64,000 nt of DNA from Pictodentalium vernedei (GCA_031216915.1 CM062294.1:33495128-33559127); one strand, 5' to 3'. Counted from the first letter of the stretch, positions 11,356-23,003 are shown. Numbers and translations are program-made. Notes: a model not told the origin generated them from the sequence alone.

Positions 11356-11775
11356 TCAAGCATCAGAAAACCGTTCTCCTCGTCGGCGATACACTCTTGC
11401 CCTACCATCAGCGCACCGTAGACAAAATCGTGATTTATCACTAAAAAGAACTGTGCTCCAACGCTGCTGGGTCCAGCGAACACGCTGAAGTACCCATTCC
11501 ATTCTGACGGTACGATGACGTTGGGTAAGGATTGGTCCGTGGTATGGACGCCTACTTCGGATCGGATGCCGTGTTCAGCGAGTCTGTTGCGGACAGTTTG
11601 TGCGCTGATTCTATTGTTAGTTCTACCAGGAGTAATTGCTGCTGTCCTCATCGCCGGAAGGAGGCGATCTCGCAAGTGAGACGTCCTGATGTGTCGACCG
11701 GTCTTGTGCAGGGGTCGTAACTCTTGGTCGATCTGAACGCATTCGGTCGGCAGTAGATCCAGTGGTTCTATACCT
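11356..11775 (-). pseudogene. Tc1-like transposase, middle part (frameshifted)
   Basis: Frame pieces read RYRTTGSTADR, then RPRVTTPAQDR, then RNNRISAQTVRNRLAEHGI-like text, matching the DNA-binding linker and second helix-turn-helix of Tc1-like transposases. The pieces sit in at least three different frames, so several indels have accumulated. Continuous with the catalytic part at 10876-11355 and separated from the N-terminus by the insertion at 11776-12006. Confidence 0.8.
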
Positions 11776-12006
11776 TCCAGCCGGTATAGGTGTAGGTACA
11801 GGACGGAACCTGTATAGCACGGCCCACAGCAATGAATTTACCTGTGCTCTGTCAATCCTATATCAGTGCATGTAATCTGTTACATATAGATAATTTTTGG
11901 TCACAGTCTGTCTGCAATTCCAAGGGGGGTGACAGGAAGACAGCCAATCTGGCTATGACATTTTTTGTAAGTATACTGTAAATAAAGAATCTAATCTAAT
12001 CTAATC
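11776..12006 (+). mobile_element. 5'-truncated retroposon with (TAATC)n-type tail, nested in the transposase
   Basis: The sequence interrupts the Tc1-like coding region exactly between the IYRLIG helix and the RYRTTGSTADR linker. Its 3' end is AATAAAGAATCTAATCTAATC, with a polyadenylation-like AATAAA and a short pentamer tail, as in non-LTR retroposons. CTTCCA occurs at the start (11774-11779) and straight after the tail (12006-12011), a possible 6-bp target duplication. The family could not be named. Confidence 0.75.
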
Positions 12007-12131
12007 TTCCAATGAGACGGTAAATAGTGGCCACAGTGACTCCGAACTCAGCAGCGAGCTCATCTGGAGGTATCTCAGCTTCATGCATACCAATGGCACG
12101 CAACCTCTGATTTTCGGTTAACCTTGGCATT
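12007..12131 (-). pseudogene. Tc1-like transposase, N-terminal HTH part
   Basis: Starting at the ATG at 12131 on the minus strand, the translation runs MPRLTENQRLRAIGMHEAEI, then ELAAEFGVTVATIYRLIG. This is the first helix-turn-helix of Tc1-like transposases, which begins with M.R.L....R..AIGM. It is cut off by the nested retroposon. Confidence 0.85.
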
Positions 12132-12149
12132 TTTTAAAATGTTGGAAGA

Positions 12150-12427
12150 CAAAAACTAGCGCGTTTTCTCAATAACCCAGGTTCTCTAGCACAACATAAC
12201 ACAAAGAAAATCGTCAGTCACTCATTCAATTTTACATTCTCGGGTAGCAAGTGCTATTTTAAATCCGTAGCAAAATTGTATACGGTTGGGTGGACAACAA
12301 CAACATGTCATTAATCTCTACACGACTTCTTGTCCACAAATATGCAACATTAGAACTATTATATTTCATCCTTTATGCTATTTTTTCACATTTGTTTCCA
12401 TTATACTTTCTTTTTTGACTCCGCATA
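12150..12427. other. No recognised feature
   Basis: AT-rich sequence between the Tc1-like remnant and a SINE. No matching transposon end is visible. Confidence 0.4.
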
Positions 12428-12722
12428 TTTATGTGTTGGTGTTTAAGGTCACATACTTATGCACAATGGCTAATCGTGACCGAGACAGTTTTACGGGTGG
12501 AGGAAGCCGAAGTACCCTGAGAGAACCACCGAGCAACTGTCAGCTCCTCAACATTCTAACTCTGTTCAAGCTCCACCCATGCAGGATTACAGAGGTTGAG
12601 GAGATGTGCACCATCGACGTGCAGTACGCCTTAGAACACGGCGCCACCGTGCCCCCAAGCAGGCAACCGGGGTAAAGTGACTTGCCCAAGGACACAACGC
12701 AGGTCGTCTCGGGAACTAGGGA
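12428..12722 (-). mobile_element. tRNA-derived SINE family 1, 5'-truncated in the tRNA head
   Basis: Reverse complement of the SINE at 15814-16167: CACCAACACATAAAT tail, GCACAATGGCTAAT.GTGACC, CCACCCGTAAAACTGTC, TTGCTCGGTGGTTCTCTC and the CCTTGGGCAAG.CACTTTA.C block are all present. The tRNA-like head is reduced to a CCTAGTTCCCGAGACGA remnant. Confidence 0.85.
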
Positions 12723-13884
12723 CGCCTGTATGATCCTTATTTGACCCTGTATGATTATTAATTTTTAGCAATCGAATGTGCAGAGCGGCCGCTTATCTCA
12801 AGAAGTTCAACAAAACAAACTAGTAAGGTACATGTTACGTACAAGCAAACACAGGATGCAATGGAAATGTTAATTGGTAGAGAGCTGGAAGCATATATCT
12901 GGGCTTTATTCTGAAGTACTGCTAACATAACTTTAAGACCTGGTACGCAATGGATTTGCTTCATACCATCACTGTTTTACCTTGGTGCAATTTAGGGGTG
13001 AGTGCCTGTAGGCATGTGTGCCTGTGGGCGTGTGTGCCTGTAGGCGTGTGTGCCTGTAGGCACTCTCCCATAAATTGCAACAAGTCAAATCCATGTGAAA
13101 ATTATGATAACCGAAAGTAATTTAGCACTTCACCACTTCAAGGGCATCAGACTTCTGTGTTACAAAAATGGCTCTGAGCATAGCGGCTGGCTCATATCTT
13201 GGAATTTTCCACCCTATACTATTATTCGAGCCTATACTATTATTAATTTTCAGGAAATTTTCCACCCTGTACTATTATTTTGCCATGTACTATTATTAGG
13301 CACTAGAGAGTAAATGCATAACATGTTTTGAAAGGAATCCCAGCGAGCCTTCAGTATGTGGCAACTGAAATGGAATATTTAAAATCCTACATCTATTTTA
13401 CTGGCCATTAACTGAAAGCCACGAGGCGTCGTACAAAGTCATACTTTGCATCTACATGCACCTCAAAGCGTGTAACGCTACCCGCTTTTAATCACTAACA
13501 TACCACCATGATTTCCTGTTGGACAAGTATACAGGACATAAGGACATACCTGAAATATATCATTCCAAGATTAATATACCAGTGATTCACAACCCGGGCT
13601 CTATGGCTCTTTTTGCGAAAAAGGGCTGGCTGCTTACATCAAGTCAGTTGTAAGATTGGAGTGATGTAAGGAGGATGTCAAGGAACGTGGGACTGTTAGA
13701 TGGAACGTGTTTGTGTTCTTCTACGCAGTGTGTGCCCAGCACACACAGCACGTGCTTATGTACAATTGCTGGAAAGGTTAGACTCCACATAGTCATTTCA
13801 GAAAGTGGGATGCCTAAGCCAAGCCAGGTCTGTGATACTCTCCCATAGCGTGCTGAGAGACGTGGATGGTGGTTTCATACAGAG
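12723..13884. other. Unassigned, with short direct repeats
   Basis: At 12997-13063 the string GTGTGCCTGTAGGC and variants repeat four times, followed by the GCACTCTCCCATAAATTGCA motif also found at 9855-9906. At 13200-13300 the phrase TTTTCCACCCTATACTATTATT repeats imperfectly. The remainder to 13884 shows no gene or repeat that I recognise. Confidence 0.5.
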
Positions 13885-14100
13885 AGTCAATTATTTATTT
13901 AAGGTCACATACTTCTGCACAATGGCTGAATCGTGAACGCAGCGTGGATATATTGTCGAGTTTAGTCAATCGTTTTCACCCATGTTGCCCATTTTAAAGG
14001 ACTCCCTCCAAAGCATTGGTGGCTGCTTCCCATCTTACCAGTAAAACGGAGCTTGTTTACCATAGTAAACAAGCACTGCTTCACTTCTTTGGATTCCTAC
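13885..14100 (-). mobile_element. SINE family 2 copy
   Basis: Plus strand: TTATTTATTTAAGGTCACAT, GCACAATGGCTGAATCGTG, CCCATTTTAAAGGACTCCCT, CCAGTAAAACGGAGCTTGTT and AGTAAACAAGCACTGCTTCA. It matches 29830-30075. The last block is the one that resembles the 47-bp satellite unit at 19130-22925. Confidence 0.8.
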
Positions 14101-14640
14101 GGAGGTTCAAAAGAGACAAATAGCAACGAGGGCAATGAATGGAGCAGGTCATTGTTCGGTCGACACTAGGCTCATTGAGCAAACAACTGTGAGTGGAACA
14201 GGAATTTCTCGGATGACACGAATCTTTCAGAGCAAACGAGCTTCCAAATAACTGCTCGATCCGACTCTTCGACTCATCTCGGAAAGGAAGATGTCCTGTC
14301 AGTTGTAAGATCGGGGTGCCAAAAACATGGATGCTGCAATTGGGGTGCCACGGATGAGAGAACCATTGGTAATTGGGTATACTCCCATTCAATCGAACAC
14401 ACACCCGAACATACCCCCCCCCCCCCCGTTCTTTTCGAAGCCTTCCAAGCTCATAGCAACCACGTGCTACCATAGAAACCGAGCTCACGACCTCCACTAA
14501 ACAAATGTGTTGGCCTCAGTTCGGAAAACACGTGTCGTGCTATCATACGCAGTAGTTGCACACTGGCATCACGCATCACTATGACAATGATATCACAAGA
14601 CGAATGACCGCTCATGCAGACCACCATATGATGATTCACC
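14101..14640. mobile_element. Degenerate copy of the foldback-element arm
   Basis: Blocks such as CAACCACGTGCTACCATAGA, GAAACCGAG..C.CGACCTCC, GGAAAACACGTGTC, CACGCATCACTATGACAATG and GAATGACCGCTCATGC follow in the same order as in the right arm of the foldback element at 60370-60590. Several indels separate the blocks. Includes a C-run at 14416-14428. Confidence 0.7.
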
Positions 14641-14820
14641 TTTCTATGACACCATTTCGTAGGTCATTCTCTAGATCATTGGAAAGAGGGTATACGGATA
14701 CAAGCACTGACATTAAAACCGAACCCAGACTCAGGTATTTAATCAAGATGTCGATCATTAATACTTGCTATAGCAAACAGTAAATCTTTTCTACATTTTT
14801 GATGAAGTATAAATTTAATG
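14641..14820. other. Short unassigned spacer
   Basis: No recognisable feature between the foldback remnant and the 79-bp minisatellite. Confidence 0.4.
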
Positions 14821-15420
14821 CGACAGTGTAGTATTAATGTATATGTTTTCCGGTACCCTGAAGCTTTTATTAAGGTTTAGTAGAAATTAAAGAAGGCAGC
14901 GGCGTGGGATGTAGTATTAAATGTTTACTGGTACCCTGAAGCTTTTATTAAGGTTTAGTAGAAATTAAACAAGGTAGCCGCGTGGGGATGTTGGATTAAA
15001 TGTTTACTGGTACCCTGAAGCTTTTAAAAGGTTTACTAGAAATTAAACGAGGCAGCGGCGTGGGGTGTAGGATTAAATATTTACTGATCCTCAAAAGCTT
15101 TTATTAAGGTTCAGCAGAAATTAAACGAGGCAGCGGCGTGGGATGTAGTATTAAATGTTTACTGATACCCTGAAGCTTTTGTTGAGGTTGAGTAGAAAGT
15201 TATTGAGAAAGCGGCGCAGGGATGTAGGATTGAATATTTACTGATTCTCTGAAGCTTTTGTTAAGGTTTAGTAGAAATTAAAAGAGGCACGGCGTGGAGG
15301 TGTAGGATTAAATGTCTACCGACCTTCTCAAGCTTTTATTAAGGTTAAGGAGAAATTAAACAAGGCAGTGGCGTAGGGATGTTAGATTAAATGTTTACTG
15401 ATCCTCTGAAGCTATTCTTG
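14821..15420. repeat. Minisatellite, about 79-bp unit, 7-8 copies
   Basis: The phrase ACCCTGAAGCTTTTATTAAG returns at about 14853, 14931, 15011, 15165 and, more degenerate, 15088, 15246 and 15325. Each unit also has TAGTAGAAATTAAA, a GGCAGCGGCGTGGGATG block and ATTAAATGTTTACTG. Confidence 0.93.
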
Positions 15421-15810
15421 TTTCAAATGCCACTTACCAACCGATGGCTCTTCTTAATGCATACCTTTTGATGGTGTTAAAAGTCAAATTAAAGGGTGCA
15501 GCTATTGACTTTTATCAGAAAAATTACGAACGCTGACAGAAATGTTGAACTTTTTTACTTTAATTTGTTGAAAATATCAATTCGAGTCAAAATCTCAGCT
15601 GAGTCACGGATTGAACTTTTGTCAAGAATCTTGAGTCTGAATTTGAGGATCTTCAAAATATTGGATCCTGAAAAGTGCCGAGTAATGTAACGACTCAATA
15701 CCACTCAGCAGAAACCACATGCCATTCCCTCAACTTCTGTGTAACATTCTGCAACCGTCTTTCTAACACCTTGGGTCATCTCCTTGAAGAACTTTGACAT
15801 CTTTCAGAAC
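15421..15810. other. No recognised feature
   Basis: A 64-codon open frame lies at 15496-15690 without any recognisable motif. No RNA or repeat is seen. Confidence 0.4.
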
Positions 15811-15813
15811 TAT

Positions 15814-16167
15814 GGGGAGCGAGGTGGCTCAGTGGTAGACTGTTGGACTTCTGTGCTAGAGGTCCCGAGTTCGATCCCCGTCCGGGACGACCCGCGTTGT
15901 GTCCTTGGGCAAGGCACTTTATCTCGGTTGTCTACATGGGGGCACGATGACATACTAATGCGTACTGCACGTCGATTGTGCACATGTCTTCAACCGCTGT
16001 AACGCTGCTTGAGCGGAGCTTGAACAGAGTTAGAATGCTGAGGAGCTGACAGTTGCTCGTCGATACTCGGTGGTTCTCTTCGGCTTCCTCCACCCATAAA
16101 ACTGTCACGGTCACGATTAGCCATTGTGCATAAGTATGTGACCTTAAACACCTATAAATAAATAATA
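15814..16167 (+). mobile_element. Full-length tRNA-derived SINE family 1
   Basis: The head is tRNA-like: GGTGGCTCAGTGGTAGACTG (A-box region, 15823-15842) and GAGTTCGATCC (B box, 15867-15877), the two internal promoter elements for RNA polymerase III. The body has GTGTCCTTGGGCAAGGCACT, a central block resembling the conserved domain of some metazoan SINEs (possibly the V-type; from memory), then GAGGAGCTGACAGTTGCTCG and CCACCCATAAAACTGTCACG. It ends in CACCTATAAATAAATAATA. Copies: 12428-12722, 26412-26555, 41458-41820. It would be copied by a LINE-encoded reverse transcriptase. Confidence 0.92.
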
Positions 16168-16290
16168 TATTCAGAACTATGCCTTCTACAAACAGTCAAC
16201 TCCCATTCAAAATCACGCATATCCTATATTTTGGCGAAAAACTGGATAGGCATATGCACTTGTATTATCAAGTAAATACTGTATATACTA
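16168..16290. other. Short unassigned spacer
   Basis: Between the SINE and the 64-bp minisatellite; nothing recognised. Confidence 0.4.
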
Positions 16291-18070
16291 CTGCGGGATG
16301 CACTCTTATTACAAGACAAGTGGGCTAACATTCTATAACAATGAGGGATTGAGACAGAGCGTCCCCTGAGGTCCAATGTGTTCTATGTGTAGACTAGAGG
16401 CTTCTGATCTAAATCACAAGACGAGTGGGCTAACATTTTATATCAGCGAGGGATTGAGACAGGGTCTTCTACTCTAATTATAATACGAATGGGCTAACAT
16501 TCTATAACAATGAGAGATTGAGACAGGGGATTGTACCCTAATTACAGAACGAATGAGCTTGCACCCTGCACCCTGAAATTCTGATTAAAAGACCAATGGG
16601 CTGACATTCTATAACAGTGAGGGATTGAGACAGGGGCTTCTGCTCTATTTACTAGACGAGTGGGCTAACATTCTGTAACACCGAGGGATCGAGAAAGAGG
16701 CTTTTAATGTAAATTACGAGTGGGCTAAAAATTTTAAAAAGGTGAGGGATTGAGACCCTGTACCCTAAAATTCTGATTACAAGACCAATGGGCTGACATT
16801 CTATAACAGTGAGGAATTGAAACAGGAGCTTCTGCTCTAATTACAAGACGAGTGGGCTAACATTCTGTAACACTGAGGGATCGAGAAAGATGCTTCTAAT
16901 GTAAATTACGAGTGGGCTAAACATTTTAAAAAGGTTGAGGGATTGAGACCCTGTACCCTAAAATTCTGATTACAAGACCAATGGGCTGACATTCTATAAC
17001 AGTGAAGGATTGAGACAGGGGCTTCTGCTCCAATTACAAGACGAGTGGGCTAACATTCTGTAACATTGAGGGATCGAGAATGAGGCTTCTAATCTAAATT
17101 ACGAGTGGGCTAAAATTCTATAAAGGTGAGGGATTAAGACCCTGCATCCTGACATTATGATTACAGGACGAATGTGCTAACGTTCTAGAACATTGAGGGA
17201 TTGAGACAGATGCTTTAATTCTAATTACAAGTCGAATGGGCTGGCATTCTATATCATCGAGGGATTGAGACAGGGGCTTTTATAATTACAGAACGAATGG
17301 GCTATAATTCTATAACAGTTAGGGTTTGAGAGACGGGCTTGTACCCTAATTACAGAACAAGCGAGCGTGAACCCCTTAGTTCTGATTACAGGACGAATGG
17401 GCTAACATTCTGAAACATGCAGAGGGGGATTGAGACGGAATTGCAGTCTCTCTGCTTCTATGAAATTCTGAATACAGGAGTGGGCTATCATTCTATAGCA
17501 GCGAAGAATTGAGACCGGTGCTTGTACACTTAATATAGGACGAGTGAGCGAACATTTTTTTACAGCGAGGGATTGAGAGGGGCTTGAAATTCTGAATACA
17601 GGACAAGTGGACTAACATTCTATAACAGTAAAGGATTGAGATAAAATCTTCTACTGCAATTAACCCTTTACCTAACATGAAAAGCAGACGACACTTGCAA
17701 AAAAAATTCTTGAATAACTAAATTTTTTCATTTTTTGTCTCAAAAACATAGGTTATGACCCCTCGTTGGAACGAGCTCGACGAGCTCGTTCCAACGAGGG
17801 GTCATAACCTATGTTTTTGAGACAAAAAATGAAAATATTTTGAAAATTAATTGGCGATTTTTGAGAATAGCGCTGGCCGGTTTTGGCCGTTACGTTGGGT
17901 AAAGGGTTAAAGGGCGAGGCAGCTAACATTCGATAACAGTCGGCATGGGGTGGGGGTTACTTGTACCCCGATGATAGGATGAGGAGCTAACTTTTTAATA
18001 ATATATTCCATAGCAGCAAGGGATTGAGACGGGGGCTTGCAATCTGATTACGGAACAAGCTGACACACAT
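16291..18070. repeat. Minisatellite, about 64-bp unit, split by a MITE
   Basis: Units contain GGGCTAACATTCTATAACA, GAGGGATTGAGACAGGGGCT and TTACAAGACGAGTG. About 20 copies run up to 17659, and a few decayed copies resume at 17911-18070. A larger repeat of about 180 bp can be seen at 16560-17110, where a variant with ATTTTAAAAAGGTTGAGGGA recurs in the same order. The break at 17664-17906 is a TTAA MITE. Confidence 0.92.
17664..17906 (+). mobile_element. TTAA-flanked palindromic MITE, copy 2 (subfamily 1)
   Basis: TTAA at 17660-17663 and 17907-17910. Ends CCCTTTACCTAACATG and the inverse of CCCTTTACCCAACG. This is the best-preserved subfamily 1 copy: GTCTCAAAAACATAGGTTAT, then GACCCCTCGTTGGAACGAGC, tip CTCGACGAG, and the inverse. 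Its position inside a tandem array shows it moved after the array formed. Confidence 0.95.
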
Positions 18071-18170
18071 TCTATTGAATTGAGAGTGCATCTTGCAGTG
18101 CAGGTCGGGAACTGTATTGAATTTCTGGGATTTTCCCAGGCATTCAGAGGGAGCTGACATATCTGAGTCA
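18071..18170. other. Short unassigned spacer
   Basis: Between the 64-bp array and a degraded SINE; nothing recognised. Confidence 0.4.
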
Positions 18171-18315
18171 AGTTGAGCCAGTTGTTTGTACCTAAGCTGC
18201 TCACATTAGAGTACTTCCATCCCAAGTGTTGGTTACCAGGTTTTCTACCACTAAAATAGAACTGGCTTAGCACATCAAACAAGCACTTCTCCATTTCCCG
18301 AGGTTCTCATAGGGG
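18171..18315 (-). mobile_element. SINE family 2, degraded fragment
   Basis: Blocks TACTTCCATCCCAAGTGTTG, ACCACTAAAATAGAACTGGC, TCAAACAAGCACTTCTCCAT and TTCCCGAGGTTCTCATAGGG correspond in order to SINE family 2 at 29970-30075. The last two blocks are strikingly close to the 47-bp satellite unit that starts 800 bp further on. Confidence 0.65.
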
Positions 18316-18474
18316 TCTAGTTTAACAATTACTGTTTTTTCTTACAACTGTAGAATGCCAACATGCAATAGCCATTAAATCATAATAAAACAATTTATAT
18401 AAGCATTTTTTTCCACTGCTAAGCAAAGATGCCCACGGTGTATAGTCACTAAAGTGGCTTTCAACATTTTTCAA

Positions 18475-19120
18475 CAGAGCCGATATTTCAATCAACCAGT
18501 TTTGAATGAGTTTCTAATTACAAAGACCATGAATAATTCCACCCAACCAGTTTAAAATGTGTTTCAGATTACCTGGACCATTATTATTTCAATCAACCAG
18601 TCCAGAATGAGTTTTTAATTACTTAGACGTTGATATTTCACTCAACCAGTTTAGGAGTCTCCAGTTACTTTGATCGTTCATACTTCACTCAATTAGATTA
18701 GAAGGATTTAATGACTACTTAGACTGTTGATTTGTCACTCAGCCAGTTTAGAATGAGTTTCTGATTAGTTGGACTGTTCATATTTCACTCAACCAGTTTA
18801 GAAGGAGTTTCTGATTACTTGGACTGTTCATATTTCACTCAACCAGTTTAGAATGAGTTTCTGGTTACTGTGACCATGGATATTTCACCCAGCCAGTTTA
18901 AAAGGAGTTTCTGATTAACCAGACCGCGGATATTTCACTCAACCAGCTCAGAAAGAGTTTCTGGTTACCTAGATTGTTGATATTTCACTCAACCGCATTA
19001 AAATGAGTTTCCAGTTACTTCGACCACTGACCACTCAACCGGTCTGGAATGAGTTTCTAATTACTTGGACCATTGATATTTCACTCAACGGTTCAGAATA
19101 GGTTTCTGATTAAAACCAGA
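18475..19120. repeat. Minisatellite, 50-bp unit, about 13 copies
   Basis: Units contain TTTCACTCAACCAGTTTAGAA and GAGTTTCTGATTACTTGGAC; GAGTTT at 18805 and 18855 gives a 50-bp period. Early copies are more diverged. Confidence 0.93.
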
Positions 19121-19129
19121 TTAAGTACA

Positions 19130-22100
19130 GCTTCACCCCCTGCGGTACACATGGGGAGACACAGTGAACAAGTACAGCTTCACCTCCCGGGGTTCCGATG
19201 GGGAGACACAGTAAACAAGGACAGCTTCACCTCCCGGGATTCCCATGGGTAGACACAGTAAACAAGTACAGCTTCACCTCCCAGGATTCCCATGGGGAGA
19301 CAGTAAACAAGTACAGCTTCACCTCCTGGGGTTCCTATGGGGGAGACACGGTAAACAAGTACAGCTTCATCGCCCGGGATTCCCATGGGATACACGGTAA
19401 ACAAGTACAGCTTCACCTCCCGGGGTTCCTATGGGGAGACACAGTAAACAAGTACTTTACCTCCCGGGGTTCCCATGGGGAGACACAGTAAACAAGTACT
19501 TTACCTCCCGGGATTCCCATGGGGATACACAGTAAACAAGTACAGCTTCACCTCCCGGGGTTCCCATGTGGAGACAGTAAACAAGTACAGCTTCACCTCC
19601 CGGGGTTCCTATAGAGAGACACAGTAAACAAGTACAGCTTCACCTCCCGGGGTTCCCATGGGGAGACACAGTAAACAAGTACAGCTACATCTTCCGGGAT
19701 TCCCATGGGGATACACAGTAAACAAGTACAGCTTCACCTCCCGGGGTTCCCACGGGGAGACACAGTAAACAAGTACAGCTTCACCTCCCGGGGTTCCCAT
19801 GGGGAGACACAGTAAACAAGTACAGCTTCATCTCCCGGGATTCCCATAGGGAGACACAATAAACAAGTACACCTTCACGTCCCGGGGTTCCCATGGGGAT
19901 ACACAGTAAACAAGTACAGCTTCACCTCCCGGGGTTCCTATGGGGAGACACGGTAAACAAGTACAGTTTCATCGCCCGGGATTCCCATGGGATACACGGT
20001 AAACAAGTACAGCTTCACCTCCCGGGGTTCCTATGGGGAGACACGGTAAACAAGTACTTTACCTCCCGGGGTTCCCATGGGGAGACACAGTAAACAAGTA
20101 CAGCTTCATCTCCCGGGATTCCCATGGGGATACACAGTAAACAAGTACAGCTTCACCTCCCGGGGTTCCCATGTGGAGACAGTAAACAAGTACAGCTTCA
20201 CCTCCCGGGGTTCCTATGGGGAGACACAGTAAACAAGTACAGCTTCACCTCCCGGGATTCCCATAGGGAGACACAATAAACAAGTACAGCTTCACCTCCC
20301 GGGGTTCCCATGGGGAGACACAGTAAACAAGTACAGCTACATCTCCCGGGATTCCCATGGGGATACACAGTAAACAAGTACAGCTTCACCTCCCGGGGTT
20401 CCCACGGGGAGACACAGTAAACAAGTACAGCTTCACCTCCCGGGGTTCCCATGGGGAGACACAGTAAACAAGTACAGCTTCATCTCCCGGGATTCCCATA
20501 GGGAGACACAATAAACAAGTACAGCTTCACGTCCCGGGGTTCCCATGGGGATACACAGTAAACAATTACAACTTCACCTCCCGGGGTTCCTATGGGGAGA
20601 CACGGTAAACAAGTACAGTTTCATCGCCCGGGATTCCCATGGGATACACGGTAAACAAGTACAGCTTCACCTCCCGGGGTTCCTATGGGGAGACACGGTA
20701 AACAAGTACTTTACCTCCCGGGGTTCCCATGGGGAGACACAGTAAACAAGTACAGCTTCATCTCCCGGGATTCCCATGGGGATACACAGTAAACAAGTAC
20801 AACTTCACCTCCCGGGGCTCCCATGTGGAGACAGTAAACAAGTACAGCTTCACCTCCCGGGGTTCCTATGGGGAGACACAGTAAACAAGTACAGCTTCAC
20901 CTCCCGGGATTCCCATAGGGAGACACAATAAACAAGTAAAGCTTCACCGCCTGGGGTTCCCATGGGGAGACAGTAAACAAGTACAGCTTTCAACTCACGG
21001 GATTCCCATGGGGATACACAGTAAACAAGTACAGCTTCACCTCCCGGGGTTCCCATGGGAAGACACAGTAAACAAGTACAGCTTCATCTCCCGGGATTCC
21101 CATGGGGAAACACAATAAATAAGTACAGCTTCACCTCCCGGGGTTCCCATGGGGAGACAGTAAACAAGTACAGCTTCACCCCGGGATTCCCATGGGGAGA
21201 CACAGTAAACAAATACAGCTTCATCTCCTGGGACTCCCATGGGGAGACACAGTAAACAAGTACAGTTTCACCTCCCGGAGTTCCCATGGGGACACACAGT
21301 AAACAAGTACAGCTTCACGTCCCGGGGTTCCTGTGGGGATACACAGTAAACAAGTGCAGCTTCACCTCCCGGGGTGCCCATGGAGGGACACAGTAAACAA
21401 GTACAGCTTCACCTCCCAGGGTTCCCATGGGGAGACACAGTAAACAAGTACAGCTTCACCTACCGGGGTTTCCATGGGGAGACACAGTAAACAAGCACAG
21501 ATTCACCTCCCGAGTTCCCATGGTGAGACACAGTAAACAAGTACAGCTTCACCTCCCAGGGTTCCCACAGTAAACAAGTACAGCTTCACTCTCACGGACC
21601 CCATGGGGAGACACAGTAAACAAGTACAGCTTCACCTCCCGGGGTTCCAATGGGGAGATACAGTAAGCAAGTACAGCTTCACCTTCCGGGGTTCCCATGG
21701 GGAGACACAGTAAACAAGTACAGCTTCACCTCTCGGGGTTCCCATGGGGATACACAGTAAACAAGTACAGCTTCACCTCCCATGGTCCCCATGGGGAGAC
21801 ACAGTAAACAAGTGCAGCTTTACCTCCCGGGGTTCCCATGGGGAGACACAGTAAATAAGTACAGCTTCATCTCCTGGGGTTCCCATGGGGAGACACAGTA
21901 AACAAGTACAACTTCACCTCCCGGGGTCCCCACGGAGAAACACAGTAAACAAGTACAGCTTCACTTCCCGGGGTCCCCACAGGGAGACAGAGTAAACAAG
22001 GACATCTTCACCTCCCGGGGTTCCCATGGGGAGACACAGTAAACAAGTACAGATTCACCTCCTGGGGTTCCCATGGGAGACAGTAAACAAGTACAGCTTC

Positions 22101-22925
22101 ACCCCCGGGATTCCCATGGGGAGACACAGTAAACAAGTACAGCTTCACCTCCCGGGGTTCCTATGGGGAGACACAGTAAACAAGTACAGCTTCACCTCCC
22201 GGTGTGCCCATGGGGAGACACAGTAAACAAGTACAGCTTCACCTCCCGGGGTTCCTATTGGTATACACAGTAAACAAGTACAGCTTTACCTCTTGGGGTT
22301 CCCATGGGGATACACAGTAAACAAGTACAGCTTCACCTCCCGAGGCTCCTATGGGGAGACACAGTAAACAAGTACAGCTTCACCTCCCGAGGTTCACATA
22401 GGGAGACACAGTAAACAAGTACAGCTTCACCTCCCGGGGTGCCCATGGGGAGACACAGAAAACAAGTACAGCGTCACCTCCCGGGGTGCCCATGGAGAGA
22501 CACAGTAAACAAGTACAGCTTCATCTCCTGAGTCCCCACAGGGATACACAGTAAACAAGTACAGCTTCACCTCCCAGAGTGCCCATGGGGAGACACAGTA
22601 AACAAGTACAGCTTCACCTCATGGGTTCCCATGGGGATACACAGTAAACAAGTGCAGCTTCACCTTCCGGGGTGCCCATGGGGAGACAGTAAACAAGTAC
22701 AGTTTCACCTCGAGGGGTTCCCAGGGGGAGACACAGTAAACAAGTACAGCTTTACCTCCCAGGATTCCCATGGGGAGACACAGTAAACAAGTACAACTTC
22801 ACCTCCCGGGGTTCCCATGGGGAGACAGTAAACAAGTACAGCTTCACCTCCTGGGTTACCATGGGGATACACAGTAAACAAGTACAGCTTCACCTCCCAG
22901 GGTTCCCATGGGGAGACAGAGATAA
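19130..22925. repeat. 47-bp satellite, about 80 copies, with 652-bp higher-order unit
   Basis: The unit runs GTAAACAAGTACAGCTTCAC, CTCCCGGGGTTCCCATGGGG, AGACACA (47 bp). Between about 19.2 and 20.9 kb, variant monomers recur in the same order at 652-bp spacing: a distinctive set at 19893-20093 returns at 20545-20745. Beyond 21 kb variants are more scattered. Frames open on both strands because 47-bp units shift frame and lack frequent stops; the proteins have no independent support. I see nothing else in this 3.8 kb. Confidence 0.97.
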
Positions 22926-23003
22926 AATAAGAGCCATGTGTACCTTTCATCTCATCTATTACAACCAGGATCAAAAGGGATGATATTAACATCACTGATA
23001 CTA

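Larger units (their letters stand above)
10665..12150 (-). mobile_element. Tc1/mariner-like transposon remnant
   Basis: Contains, in minus orientation, an N-terminal helix-turn-helix fragment, a GSTADR..RPRVTTP linker region and a DDE catalytic region, interrupted by a nested retroposon at 11776-12006. The left end at about 10669 reads ACTGAGTCAAAAAAGAAAGT, a sequence type seen at ends of Tc1-like elements (recollection, not checked). No matching inverted end is seen on the right, so the right end may be lost or beyond 12150. Confidence 0.75.

Noticed and set aside
19180..22230. Many open frames of 60-100 codons on both strands with repeats such as SPWESREVKLYLFTV
   Set aside because: They are translations of the 47-bp satellite, open in several frames at once, with no start context or domain.
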